Assembly (NCBI GenBank): GCA_023663945.1
Contig: JAMPGL010000008.1
Coordinates: 23,162 to 87,161, forward strand
Reading direction: 5' to 3'
DNA length: 64,000 nt
Origin: Lachnospiraceae bacterium
GTDB lineage: Bacteria > Bacillota > Clostridia > Lachnospirales > Lachnospiraceae
The position numbers were made by a program, and so were the translations under genes. Numbering within the stretch: the first letter of the stretch is position 1; each line of letters begins with the position of its first letter. The notes below the pieces were generated by a model that saw only the letters and a list, made by a program, of their open reading frames with translations, was not told the origin of the DNA and did not search any database. Below are positions 45,977 to 55,243 of this stretch, piece by piece.

Positions 45977-46789
45977 TTAGGCGCGAAAGCGCAAAACCTT
46001 ATGGACAAGGCAGGAAACCGACAGAATCACAAGGCAGGCGCCGGTAATTAACAGTGCATAAGATCCAAAGCCCTTCCAGTCGTTCCGCACAATCCGTCCT
46101 GCAAAGGGAACTGCCAGAACCGCAAGAAGATACCAGAATGCAGGAGCAAGCAGACGGGACTTGGGTTCGAGGGACGGGGAAGGAGCTTCATCTCCGGAAA
46201 CATTGGCAGATAGATTGTCAGCGCAGGGAACGGATAACTGCATTAACAGACATCGGCACACATAGGAAACGGCGGGATAGACTGCGCACAGGGCGGAAAA
46301 ATAAACTGCCGTTCCGATCAGCGTATGGAGCCGGTCAGGGTTCAGCCAGCCGTTTAACAGTCCTGCCTGTTCAAAAGGGATAGGCAGGTAGATGGCGGCG
46401 ACAATCCGAATCCCGTTTACCAAAATAGTAAACAGATAAGAAAAAACGGCACTGCCCGTAAACCAGAGGGATTTAAGCAGGCGCGATGGGAATTGGTGCA
46501 CATAGGAAAATGCCAGCATCAAAAAGGCAATCATCAGAAAGCGGATTCCGGCACAGGATGGCGCAATGATAAAGCGATAAGTGTGGTTTACATAACCTAT
46601 ATGCGGCAGGTATTCAAAAGGAATACCGCCAAGGATACCCGCCCACCGTGCGGTGGGCTTTAGTATCCAAGTAAGGGCGTCACTGTCGGTAATCCGGCTG
46701 AAGTATCTCATTGCCAGTGCGGCGAGGACTGTCAGGAGATAAAAGATCCAATTGTTTTGTAATCGTGTTTTTAATTCCAATTTATTCAT
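45977..46789 (-). CDS. xrtK: Exosortase K-like membrane transpeptidase
   Basis: 270 residues, largely membrane-embedded with about seven to eight hydrophobic segments. The exosortase triad is in place: Cys79 in APSCAGIRF, Arg128 in VNGIRIV and His155 in DRLHTLIGT. Exosortases recognise a C-terminal motif followed by a membrane helix and a basic tail, and process secreted proteins. They are rare in Firmicutes; XrtK is the variant known there to my knowledge. It overlaps the VIT-VWA gene by 4 bp, and that protein is the obvious candidate substrate. Confidence 0.85.
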   Translation of the reverse strand: MNKLELKTRLQNNWIFYLLTVLAALAMRYFSRITDSDALTWILKPTARWAGILGGIPFEYLPHIGYVNHTYRFIIAPSCAGIRFLMIAFLMLAFSYVHQFPSRLLKSLWFTGSAVFSYLFTILVNGIRIVAAIYLPIPFEQAGLLNGWLNPDRLHTLIGTAVYFSALCAVYPAVSYVCRCLLMQLSVPCADNLSANVSGDEAPSPSLEPKSRLLAPAFWYLLAVLAVPFAGRIVRNDWKGFGSYALLITGACLVILSVSCLVHKVLRFRA

Positions 46790-48816
46790 AGGTTCGTCCT
46801 TTTTCGGCGCTGTGACAACAGCGTTGTTTTTTTGAAAAGAAATGGTGCAAGCAAAATAACGGCAAGAGCTGTCAGCAGAATGACTTCACCCGGTTCGGAA
46901 CCGGAACGGTAGCCCACTGCCAGATTGGATACATTAAGAGGCAGGGGAAGAGGCTGATCTACATCCGTGCCCTCTGCGCCGGGGTTGCGTACCGTGTCCA
47001 GTACGGAGATGAAGGAGGTGTATGGGGTCATCATGTGGTAGGACAAGCCCAACTGTGTAACCTCTTCCTTTACTTCCGGGTTATTTCCGTTTACTCCATA
47101 ATCCGTCAGCCGTTCCACCCGTTTGCGCGCCCATAGGTATCCTAATGTGTCGCCGCTGCTGGAAAGGGCGTCTGAGACAGAAATGCTCTGCGAGAAGTCG
47201 CCGCTTCCGTTCTTGCCGGAAATCTTAATCGTTCCGTTAGGTTCGCCTTTCCATTTTCCAAGCAGGACAAGAGGCTTCTGCGCATATAAGGTCGGCAGGA
47301 GGGCGGGCTCTACATCGTAAGCGTCAAAGCCCTCGAAGGACACCTGAATATCCGTGAGAACCGGCGACTGGATATAGGCGCTAAAGCGGTCGGCTGTCTC
47401 GGAGGCTTCTTTTGCCTCTGTGACAATAAAGGGTTCGCCCTGTCCGATTTTGGAGATTCCCTCAATCAGATAACGGTTGACGGAGGAGCCGATTCCGAAG
47501 GAGAAAAAGTCTGCCTGATTTATGTTTTCATTTATCATCTGAAAAATCTCAGACTCCCCGGAAATATAGCCGTCGGTAATGATTACAATATTCCGTGAAA
47601 CATCGGCATCGGCAGGAATGGCAAGCGCGTCTGCAAGCGCGGAAGAAAGCTCTGTGCCTCCGGCGCCGCTTTGCTCGCTGATGAGCCGGACTGCCTTGCT
47701 GATATTTTCCTTAGTGGCGGGCAGAGAGCGGTAGGACATCTGATAGGAGGTTCCGGAGAACAAAATCAGATTAAAGGTGTCCGTTTCGCGCAGGTCTGCA
47801 ATCAGATTTTTCATTAATTCCTTGGCGGTATCCAAAGGGAAACCGGACATGGAACCGGATACATCCAGCACAAAAATATATTCTCTGGGAGGGATTTCCG
47901 TAACAGTGACCCGCTCCGGGGGCTGTACCATCAGCATAAAGAAATTTTCGTTACTGCCCTGATTCAAAGTCAGTCCGGTTCCGATGCCTTCGCCGGTAAG
48001 CTTATAATTAAGGATAAAGTCCCGGTTCCCGGCATATTCTAAGGGATTGGTCAGGGAGACATGCGCTTTGGAGGTGTCGTCCCAGGCAATATTGACCTGA
48101 TGGGAACTGCTGGACAATGCTGAAATGGGAACTCCTGCGGAGACCGTAACGTGAATATCGTATCCGGCGGCAGGAAGTGTTCCTTCCGTAAGGTAAGGAG
48201 CGGCTGTCCACTCGTCCCGGTTTCCGCTGTCGTCTTTTACAGGGCTTACATAGCGGGGACCCACAACGGTAGGAAAAACAAACTGATAGGAGCCCTCAGT
48301 GGGAGTGAGCAGTTCCGTATAATGAAGGTCAATCCGCACTTCATCGCCGGGCATAATGTTTGCCACACTCATGCTGAAAACATTTGCCCGCTCTTCGGTG
48401 AGCATAGATGCGCTCTTCCCTTCCTTTTTGGCGGTTTCAAATTCCTGCTTTGCCTCTTCCTTTTCCTTGATAACGGCAGTTACTCTTTGGTCGCCGATCT
48501 GCATTTCCATTCCGTGGATGGTAACCTTGGTGGAAGCAGGAAAAAGATAGTCGGCGTTAATGGGAGCAGTGCCTTCGTTGGCGTAGGTCTGTATTACGTG
48601 AATATCCGCAACCGTTCCCTCGATATTTGCCGTTACGCTGGTATTTTTTAAAGGAAAGCAGTCTACGCCGACTTCGCCGCTTTCCACGTAAAAATAGGGG
48701 GCGGCAGTCTGGTCTTCGTTTTTGGGTTCGCTTTCCGCCGCGTGAACAGCCGGAGCGTTTGACATGATAAGCAGTAATGTCAAAAGAAAGCAAAATAGTC
48801 TTTGGTGTTTTTTCAT
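46786..48816 (-). CDS. VIT and VWA domain protein, candidate exosortase substrate
   Basis: About 676 residues from the ATG at 48816. A signal peptide (CFLLTLLLIMSNAPAVHA) is followed by a VIT domain at about 40-170 and a VWA domain with MIDAS DVSGSMSG near 320, as in inter-alpha-inhibitor-like and sortase-target proteins. The C-terminus reads GSEPGE, a membrane helix, then FKK and a basic SQRRKR tail, the architecture of an exosortase sorting signal. An ATG at 48825 is too close to AAAGG, so 48816 is preferred. Probably surface adhesion or matrix binding. Confidence 0.86.
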   Translation of the reverse strand: MKKHQRLFCFLLTLLLIMSNAPAVHAAESEPKNEDQTAAPYFYVESGEVGVDCFPLKNTSVTANIEGTVADIHVIQTYANEGTAPINADYLFPASTKVTIHGMEMQIGDQRVTAVIKEKEEAKQEFETAKKEGKSASMLTEERANVFSMSVANIMPGDEVRIDLHYTELLTPTEGSYQFVFPTVVGPRYVSPVKDDSGNRDEWTAAPYLTEGTLPAAGYDIHVTVSAGVPISALSSSSHQVNIAWDDTSKAHVSLTNPLEYAGNRDFILNYKLTGEGIGTGLTLNQGSNENFFMLMVQPPERVTVTEIPPREYIFVLDVSGSMSGFPLDTAKELMKNLIADLRETDTFNLILFSGTSYQMSYRSLPATKENISKAVRLISEQSGAGGTELSSALADALAIPADADVSRNIVIITDGYISGESEIFQMINENINQADFFSFGIGSSVNRYLIEGISKIGQGEPFIVTEAKEASETADRFSAYIQSPVLTDIQVSFEGFDAYDVEPALLPTLYAQKPLVLLGKWKGEPNGTIKISGKNGSGDFSQSISVSDALSSSGDTLGYLWARKRVERLTDYGVNGNNPEVKEEVTQLGLSYHMMTPYTSFISVLDTVRNPGAEGTDVDQPLPLPLNVSNLAVGYRSGSEPGEVILLTALAVILLAPFLFKKTTLLSQRRKRTNL

Positions 48817-48854
48817 CTTAATCATACCTTTCTGAATGTGAGTTGTTTTGTTCT

Positions 48855-48883
48855 GTATTAACTGTACAACAAGAACCCATCAA
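48855..48883 (-). promoter_or_regulatory. Weak leftward promoter of the VIT-VWA/exosortase operon
   Basis: On the minus strand TTGATG (48878-48883) and TAATAC (48855-48860) are spaced by 17 bp. Both hexamers are imperfect, as expected of a promoter needing an activator. The octamer array begins 3 bp upstream of the -35. Confidence 0.42.
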
Positions 48884-48885
48884 AG

Positions 48886-48937
48886 TTGCATCAGAGTTGC
48901 ATCATAATTGCATCATTTTTGCATCAAAGTTGCATCA
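48886..48937. promoter_or_regulatory. Five TTGCATCA octamers at exact 11-bp spacing
   Basis: Perfect copies of TTGCATCA start at 48886, 48897, 48908, 48919 and 48930. The 3-bp spacers vary (GAG, TAA, TTT, AAG). A degenerate sixth copy (ACCCATCA) precedes at 48875. The conserved octamers with variable spacers and one-helical-turn spacing point to an array of protein-binding sites on one DNA face rather than to a simple duplication. Confidence 0.9.
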
Positions 48938-48985
48938 TTTTTCAAAAATCATTTTTATAAACAGTCAAAACGGCAAAAATCTATC

Positions 48986-49014
48986 TTGACAAAAGGAAAG
49001 ACGGCAACTAAGAT
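48986..49014 (+). promoter_or_regulatory. Promoter of the valS T-box transcript
   Basis: Perfect TTGACA at 48986-48991 and TAAGAT at 49009-49014 are spaced by 17 bp. The transcript would begin near 49021. Confidence 0.8.
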
Positions 49015-49069
49015 AAAAATATCTTAATTTTTAAAGGCGTTGAAGAAGAGGAGTACACATTGCCTGCCC

Positions 49070-49340
49070 TACAGAGAAGAGACCCCGCATCAAAAGGCGG
49101 AGCTGTGAGGTCTCAGGGAGAGGGATGTGGAAGGTAGCTTTGGAGCCGGAGCGGTGAACGGAGCAGGTTTAAGCTGGTATGCCGGAGGGCAAGCTGGAAA
49201 CAGCCAAGTAAGCGCTCACGCATTATCCCCGTTAACGGATAGGGTTTTGAACGGAATCTTCCGCCGAAACCGCTGAGTGATAAATGAAGGTGGTACCGCG
49301 TAAATACGCCCTTTGCAGACTGGCTGCTCAGGGCTTTTTT
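49070..49340 (+). promoter_or_regulatory. T-box riboswitch controlling valS
   Basis: The T-box core TGAAGGTGGTACCGCG at 49285-49300 pairs with the uncharged tRNA acceptor end. It is followed by a terminator hairpin (GCCCT at 49308-49312, AGGGC at 49330-49334) and T6 at 49335-49340. The upstream 200 bases are structured, as expected of stem I. Uncharged tRNA-Val should prevent termination and allow valS expression. I could not place the valine specifier codon with confidence. Confidence 0.93.
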
Positions 49341-49416
49341 GATGCGCTGAAAGTTTGAAAGCGGATCGGTGCTGATGCAGAAACGAAACATTCAAGGAAA
49401 AGAGAGGAGAGACATT

Positions 49417-52077
49417 ATGAGCAGAGAACTTGCAAAGACCTACGATCCCAAAGGAATCGAGGACAGACTTTATCAAAAATGGATGGACAAGAAATATTTT
49501 CACGCAAAGGTGGATCATTCCAAGACCCCTTTTACCATTGTGATTCCGCCCCCGAATATTACGGGACAGCTTCACATGGGACATGCGCTGGATAATACGA
49601 TGCAGGATATTTTGATCCGCTTTAAAAGGATGCAGGGCTATAATGCGCTCTGGCAGCCGGGGACAGACCATGCCAGCATTGCCACTGAGGTAAAGATTAT
49701 CGAAAAGCTGAAAGAAGAGGGCATTAATAAGGAAGATTTGGGAAGAGAAGGGTTCTTAGAGCGTGCCTGGGACTGGAAGAGGGAATACGGCGGAAGGATT
49801 GTCAGCCAGCTTAAGAAGCTGGGAAGCTCCTGCGATTGGGACAGAGAACGGTTCACCATGGACGAGGGCTGTAACAAGGCAGTTACCGAAGTGTTCTGTA
49901 AGATGCACGAAAAGGGATGGATCTACAAGGGAAGCCGGATTATCAACTGGTGTCCGGTATGCAACACTTCCATCTCTGATGCGGAAGTGGAGTATGCGGA
50001 GCAGGCAGGGCATTTTTGGCATATCAAGTACCCGCTGATTGAAGAGGACGGTACGGTGAGCACCACCAGATTTGTGGAATTTGCCACTACCAGACCGGAG
50101 ACCATGCTGGGGGATACGGCAGTGGCTGTGAACCCGGAGGATGAGAGATACAAGGACATGATCGGCAAAAAGCTGATGCTTCCCATTGTGAACAGGGAGC
50201 TTCCCGTGGTTGCAGATTCCTATGTGGATATGGAATTTGGAACCGGCGTGGTAAAGATTACCCCTGCCCATGACCCTAACGACTTTGAGGTTGGAAAGCG
50301 TCATAACCTGCCGGAAATCAATATTTTGAACGATGATGCCACCATCAATGAGAACGGCGGAAAGTTCTGCGGGATGGACCGCTATGAGGCAAGGGAAGCC
50401 ATTGTAAAGGAACTGGACGAGATGGGGCTTTTGGTAAAAATTGAGGATTATTCCCATAATGTAGGAACTCATGACCGCTGCAAGACCACCATTGAGCCCA
50501 TGATCAAACAGCAGTGGTTTGTGAAGATGGACGAGCTGATTCAGCCTGCCGTGGAAGCGGTAAAGAGCGGAGATATTCAGCTTATCCCTAAGCGCATGGA
50601 AAAGATATATTTTAACTGGACTGACAATATCCGTGACTGGTGTATTTCCAGACAGCTTTGGTGGGGACACCGGATTCCGGCTTATTATTGCAGTGAGTGC
50701 GGAGAAATTACCGTTGCGCCGGAAGCGCCGGTTAAGTGCCCGAAATGTGGGTGTGAACATTTGTCTCAGGATCCGGATACCTTAGATACCTGGTTCTCCT
50801 CGGCGCTTTGGCCTTTTTCCACATTGGGCTGGCCGGAGCAGACAGAGGACTTGAAATATTTCTACCCAACGGATGTGCTGGTGACCGGATATGACATCAT
50901 CTTTTTCTGGGTAATCCGCATGATCTTTTCCGGCTATGAGCAGATGGGGGAAAAGCCTTTCAAGACGGTGCTGTTCCACGGGCTTGTAAGGGATTCGCTG
51001 GGGCGGAAGATGAGCAAATCCTTAGGCAACGGCATTGACCCGCTGGAAATCATAGACCAGTACGGGGCGGATGCGCTGCGCCTTACCCTGATTACCGGGA
51101 ACGCGCCCGGAAACGATATGCGCTTTTATTATGAGAGGGTTGAGGCGAACCGGAACTTTGCCAATAAGATTTGGAATGCATCTCGCTTTATCATGATGAA
51201 TATGCCGGAAGAGGGGCTTAACGTATCGGATCCGGTATTAGAGCCTGTGGATAAGTGGATTTTGTCCAAATTAAATACGCTGATTAAAGACGTGACAGAA
51301 AATATGGAAAGCTTTGAACTGGGAATTGCTGTTCAAAAGGTGTATGACTTTATCTGGGATGAGTTCTGTGACTGGTACATTGAGATGGTAAAGCCCCGCC
51401 TGTACAATTCCGATGATAAGAAAAGTCAGGAGGCGGCACTGTGGACATTAAAAACCGTGCTGATTGACGCTTTAAAGCTGCTTCACCCCTATATGCCTTT
51501 TGTCACGGAGGAAATCTTCTGTACCCTGCAGTCTGAAGAGGAGTCTATTATGATCTCCAAGTGGCCGGAATATCAGGAGACATGGAATTATAATAAGGAA
51601 GAAAAGGATATTGAAATCATCAAAGAAGCGGTGCGGGGAATCCGAAATGTCCGCACGGAGATGAATGTTGCCCCCAGCAAAAAGGCAAAAGTGTTTGTAG
51701 TCAGTGAAAATCAGGATATTGCAGGCGCCTTTACAGAAGGGAAGCTGTTCTTTGCAGCCTTGGCATATGCCTCTGATGTTACTATCCAGAGGGATAAAGA
51801 GGGGATTGCAGAGGATGCAGTGTCAGTGGTGATTGCCAATGCAACGCTGTATATTCCCTTTGCAGAATTGGTTGACATAACACAGGAAATCGAGCGTCTG
51901 GAAAAAGAGGAAAAGCGGCTTGACGGTGAGCTTGCAAGAGTAAACGGCATGTTGAACAATGAGAAATTTATGTCCAAAGCGCCGGAGGCGAAGATTGCCG
52001 AGGAACGCGCTAAGTTAGAAAAGTATACCCAGATGATGGGGCAGGTGAAGGAACGGCTTTTGCAGATTAGGAAGTAG
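49417..52077 (+). CDS. valS: Valyl-tRNA synthetase
   Basis: 886 residues. Class I motifs are present: HIGH as [15 protein letters not shown] and KMSKS as [11 protein letters not shown]; an editing domain with [13 protein letters not shown]; a zinc-like CSECGE...CPKCGC pair; and the C-terminal coiled coil ([19 protein letters not shown]). The frame is open from 49369, but AGAGAGGAGAG before the ATG at 49417 and the family's [19 protein letters not shown] opening fix the start. It is regulated by the T-box leader. Confidence 0.97.
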   Translation: MSRELAKTYDPKGIEDRLYQKWMDKKYFHAKVDHSKTPFTIVIPPPNITGQLHMGHALDNTMQDILIRFKRMQGYNALWQPGTDHASIATEVKIIEKLKEEGINKEDLGREGFLERAWDWKREYGGRIVSQLKKLGSSCDWDRERFTMDEGCNKAVTEVFCKMHEKGWIYKGSRIINWCPVCNTSISDAEVEYAEQAGHFWHIKYPLIEEDGTVSTTRFVEFATTRPETMLGDTAVAVNPEDERYKDMIGKKLMLPIVNRELPVVADSYVDMEFGTGVVKITPAHDPNDFEVGKRHNLPEINILNDDATINENGGKFCGMDRYEAREAIVKELDEMGLLVKIEDYSHNVGTHDRCKTTIEPMIKQQWFVKMDELIQPAVEAVKSGDIQLIPKRMEKIYFNWTDNIRDWCISRQLWWGHRIPAYYCSECGEITVAPEAPVKCPKCGCEHLSQDPDTLDTWFSSALWPFSTLGWPEQTEDLKYFYPTDVLVTGYDIIFFWVIRMIFSGYEQMGEKPFKTVLFHGLVRDSLGRKMSKSLGNGIDPLEIIDQYGADALRLTLITGNAPGNDMRFYYERVEANRNFANKIWNASRFIMMNMPEEGLNVSDPVLEPVDKWILSKLNTLIKDVTENMESFELGIAVQKVYDFIWDEFCDWYIEMVKPRLYNSDDKKSQEAALWTLKTVLIDALKLLHPYMPFVTEEIFCTLQSEEESIMISKWPEYQETWNYNKEEKDIEIIKEAVRGIRNVRTEMNVAPSKKAKVFVVSENQDIAGAFTEGKLFFAALAYASDVTIQRDKEGIAEDAVSVVIANATLYIPFAELVDITQEIERLEKEEKRLDGELARVNGMLNNEKFMSKAPEAKIAEERAKLEKYTQMMGQVKERLLQIRK

Positions 52078-52135
52078 GGGAGGCAGGTAAAGTTTCGGTT
52101 TCTGTTTTTAAGAGGGCAAAATCCGAAACATCCGT

Positions 52136-52189
52136 TTGCAACTGCCGTGGGAATGGGGTACAATAGACCCGTAGAAGGGAGCGTACCCC
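52136..52189 (+). promoter_or_regulatory. Promoter and inverted repeat upstream of fapA
   Basis: TTGCAA at 52136-52141 and TACAAT at 52159-52164 are spaced by 17 bp. GGGGTAC at 52155-52161 and GTACCCC at 52183-52189 form a perfect 7-bp inverted repeat spanning the -10 and the start region, a possible operator or leader stem. Confidence 0.6.
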
Positions 52190-52205
52190 ATAAGGAGATG
52201 AGCAG

Positions 52206-53759
52206 ATGGACAGAGAACAGGAATTTTTATCAGAAAAAGAAGTTGCAGAGCTGCGGCGGGAGATTGATGCGCTGGTAGCAAATGTTGATAAAAGTGGAAG
52301 TGAACCCCGTAAAAAGGAGTCCAAAGCGGCATCAAGAAGATCGAAACATCAAAATATTCTGGAGGATCTGGCACCTTTATCCATTGAGGAGAACGGTTCC
52401 TATGTGAGAATAAGTGATGATAACATGCAGGCATTTCTTTATCTGATGCCTCCGGGAGAGGGAAAGGCAAACTACACCAAGGAAGAGCTGATTGATTTTT
52501 TGCAGAAAAAGGGCGTGACGACAGGGTATCATCAGTCAAACATATCCGCGATGATACAGAAAAAGGTGTATCGAAGAGAAATAGAAGCGGCGGGCGGGCA
52601 GGCGGTTGTCCATGGTAAGGACGGATATTACGAATACAAATTCAGCCCGGAGCGTTACCGCGCCCCGGAGATTCGTCCGGATGGAAGCGTTGATTATACC
52701 AGCATGAGCACTTTGGAAAATGTGAAAGAGGGAGCGGTGATTGCCGTTTACCATCATGCCTGTCCGGGGCAGGACGGTTATGACGTGAAGGGGAACGTGA
52801 TCAAGGCTGATGTGGCGAAGGAGATTCCGGCACTTAAGGGGCAGGTAATGGTTTCGCCGGATGATCCGGACGTTTACCTTGCGGCGAAGGACGGCAAGAT
52901 TGAGCTTCGGGATGGCGGAATTGATATTCAGCATGTTCATGAGATTCACGGGGACGTGACGCTGATTACCGGTAAAGTGGAGTTTTTGGGCGATGTGCTG
53001 ATTCATGGGAATGTGGAAGCGGGAGTGACGATCTGCGCAGGCAGAAATATTGAAATCCGCGGGGCGGTAGAATCCGTGAATTTGTTTGCGGGCGGGGACA
53101 TTACGCTCTGTCACGGCATTCAGGGGGCAAAGAAGGCAAAGATTTCCGCCAAGGGAAATATTTTTGCGGACTTTATCGAGCATACCATTGTCACGGCAGG
53201 AGAGAGCGTTCAGGCAAACACGATTATGAATTCCAGAGTTTCGGCGGATGAGTACGTGATTCTCACCGGAAAGAAGGGTGCGGTCATTGGCGGCTATACT
53301 CATGCCGAAAAGGGAATTAAAGCGGCGGAGGTGGGAAATACCTCCGAGGTGCGGACGGTGGTTCACGCCGGATGTACCAAGGAAGTATACCAGAAGGCGC
53401 AGCAGCTCAAAAAGAGAAACAAAGAGATTTCAGGATTGGTCAAGGAGCTGGCGGCAGAGATGGAAGAGTGCCGGCAGAAGGATATGGATGCAGCCGAATC
53501 AGCATCCAAGCTGGCGGAACTGGAGCAGAGCCGCGATTCGCTGACGGCGGAATGGGATGAGGGCAAAAGTGAGTTTCAGAAGCTGGAGAAGGCAATTAAA
53601 GAAGGAATGCACGCTGAGATTATCGTAGGCGGCAATGTATACTGCGGAACGGTAATCTGTCTTGGAATTTCGCAGATGCCGGTGGAACATACCACCTGTT
53701 TTATGAAATATTTTTCTTTGGGAGGAAGAATCGAGAGCAATGTGATTGCCTATGTTTAA
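52206..53759 (+). CDS. FapA/DUF342 polymerising protein
   Basis: 517 residues of the DUF342/FapA family. An N-terminal domain (residues about 70-190) is followed by a right-handed beta-helix region of GxVxxxxxIxIxGxV repeats (HEIHGDVTLITGKVEFLGDVLIHGNVEAGVTI segment, positions about 240-380) and a coiled coil (KRNKEISGLVKELAAEM). Members form envelope- or surface-associated polymers in Firmicutes and other phyla; the cellular role is poorly defined. AGGAGATGAGCAG precedes the ATG. Confidence 0.85.
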   Translation: MDREQEFLSEKEVAELRREIDALVANVDKSGSEPRKKESKAASRRSKHQNILEDLAPLSIEENGSYVRISDDNMQAFLYLMPPGEGKANYTKEELIDFLQKKGVTTGYHQSNISAMIQKKVYRREIEAAGGQAVVHGKDGYYEYKFSPERYRAPEIRPDGSVDYTSMSTLENVKEGAVIAVYHHACPGQDGYDVKGNVIKADVAKEIPALKGQVMVSPDDPDVYLAAKDGKIELRDGGIDIQHVHEIHGDVTLITGKVEFLGDVLIHGNVEAGVTICAGRNIEIRGAVESVNLFAGGDITLCHGIQGAKKAKISAKGNIFADFIEHTIVTAGESVQANTIMNSRVSADEYVILTGKKGAVIGGYTHAEKGIKAAEVGNTSEVRTVVHAGCTKEVYQKAQQLKKRNKEISGLVKELAAEMEECRQKDMDAAESASKLAELEQSRDSLTAEWDEGKSEFQKLEKAIKEGMHAEIIVGGNVYCGTVICLGISQMPVEHTTCFMKYFSLGGRIESNVIAYV

Positions 53760-53795
53760 GGAAGGTTAAGGGACAGGCGCGGGGAGGACCGGACG

Positions 53796-55097
53796 ATGAC
53801 ATCCTATGAGGAAGCAGTAAAATATATCGAGGAGATTCCTAAGTTTGCAGGGAAAAACACCGTAGAAGACACAGGCAGAATGTGTGCTCTTCTCACGGAA
53901 AATGTGTGGAAAAGCAGAATTATTCATGTTGCAGGCACAAACGGAAAAGGCTCCGTTTGTGCTTATTTGCGTTCCATCCTGATGGAAGGCGGAAGGAGTA
54001 CGGGGATGTTTATTTCTCCTCATCTTGAAACCATAAGGGAGCGGATCAGCGTTGACGGTGAGATGATAACTGAGGAGGATTTTGTCAGAATTTTTACTCT
54101 TGTCAGGGAAACTGCCCAAAGCAGTGCAGGGTACGGATTATCGCATCCTTCCTACTTTGAATTTTTGTTTTTGATGGCAATGCGTTATTTTTGGGAAAGA
54201 AAGCCGGACTATATTGTGCTGGAGACCGGCATGGGGGGAAGGCTGGATGCCACAAACAGCGTTCAGGACCCTGCGGTGTGCGTCATTACCCAGATTGGAT
54301 ATGACCATATGCAGTATCTGGGGGATACCTTAGAGCAGATTGCAGCGGAGAAAGCTGGGATTATCAAAGAAAATGTTCCGGTGGTGTTTGCGGATGAGAG
54401 GGCAGAAGTTACGGGAATTTTGGCTGAATATGCCGGAAAAAAGAAAAGCCCGGCAGTTCTGCTCAAAAAAGATCAGATTTTGAATGTGAATATAAAGAAT
54501 AAAACCATTGATTTTTCCCTGCATACTGGTTATTATAATTATGATAGTCTTTCTTTGAACACTTCTGCGCTTTATCAGGTGGAAAATTCTTCTCTGGCAG
54601 TTTTGGCGGCGCAGGAGCTTCGGGATGACAGGATCACTCCCGATGTAATAAGAAGGGGAGTGTGGGCGGCACGCTGGCAGGGCAGAATGGAAGAGGCAAT
54701 GCCCGGAGTATTTTTGGATGGCGCCCATAATGAAGATGGAATAAGGGCTTTTTTGCGCACGGCGGCACAAGACGGCTGTGCGGGAAGAAGAGTTTTACTT
54801 TTTGGCGTCGTGGCGGACAAGCGTTACGAGAAAATGATTCAGATGATAGAAGATTCAGGTCTTTTTGCGCAGGCAGTTGTGACAGTATTAGAGACAGACA
54901 GAAGTGCTTCAATTGACGAGCTTAAGAGAATATGGGAGAAGCGTGGGAAGATTCGGTGCAGTTTTCATGAAGATGCCGGAGAAGCCCTTAAGAGGCTGTT
55001 ACGCGATAAAACAAGTGAGGATACTGCATATGTTGTCGGATCATTGTATTTGATAGGACAGGTTAAGTCCCTGATGAGGAGAATGCAGGATGATTGA
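53796..55097 (+). CDS. folC: Folylpolyglutamate synthase / dihydrofolate synthase
   Basis: 433 residues of the Mur-ligase-like FolC family: P-loop GTNGKGSVCAYL, SPHLETIRERI, ETGMGGRLDATN and a C-terminal DGAHNEDG. It adds glutamates to folates and may also make dihydrofolate. GGGGAGGACC precedes the ATG. It shares 8 bp with the small gene at 55090. Confidence 0.95.
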   Translation: MTSYEEAVKYIEEIPKFAGKNTVEDTGRMCALLTENVWKSRIIHVAGTNGKGSVCAYLRSILMEGGRSTGMFISPHLETIRERISVDGEMITEEDFVRIFTLVRETAQSSAGYGLSHPSYFEFLFLMAMRYFWERKPDYIVLETGMGGRLDATNSVQDPAVCVITQIGYDHMQYLGDTLEQIAAEKAGIIKENVPVVFADERAEVTGILAEYAGKKKSPAVLLKKDQILNVNIKNKTIDFSLHTGYYNYDSLSLNTSALYQVENSSLAVLAAQELRDDRITPDVIRRGVWAARWQGRMEEAMPGVFLDGAHNEDGIRAFLRTAAQDGCAGRRVLLFGVVADKRYEKMIQMIEDSGLFAQAVVTVLETDRSASIDELKRIWEKRGKIRCSFHEDAGEALKRLLRDKTSEDTAYVVGSLYLIGQVKSLMRRMQDD

Positions 55098-55239
55098 TTT
55101 TGAGGAAGAGCTTAAGAAGTTCCATCCCAGCCTTGAGGTGGAGGATGCGGAGGAAGCCATTTATAACCAGGATTTGACAGATATGGCTGATATATTAATT
55201 AAGATGATGGACAAACCCAGAACAGAAGAACAGGAGTAA
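55090..55239 (+). CDS. Small acidic conserved-looking protein, 49 residues
   Basis: The ATG lies inside the folC end (8-bp overlap), and the stop is 4 bp before the next gene, so it fits the operon tightly. The 49-residue product reads MIDFEEELKKFHPSLEVEDA at its start and is acidic and helical. No domain is recognised. The coupling and the amphipathic pattern argue that it is a real gene. Confidence 0.7.
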   Translation: MIDFEEELKKFHPSLEVEDAEEAIYNQDLTDMADILIKMMDKPRTEEQE

Positions 55240-55243
55240 CGGC

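Larger units (their letters stand above)
48817..49416. other. Divergent control region between the VIT-VWA gene and valS
   Basis: This 600-bp gap contains, from left to right, the presumed promoter of the leftward VIT-VWA/exosortase operon, an array of five TTGCATCA octamers, a good rightward promoter, and the valS T-box leader. The individual parts are listed separately. Confidence 0.85.

Noticed and set aside
48886-48937. CRISPR array
   Set aside because: The units are 8 bases with 3-base spacers; no spacer-length sequence and no cas gene is present.
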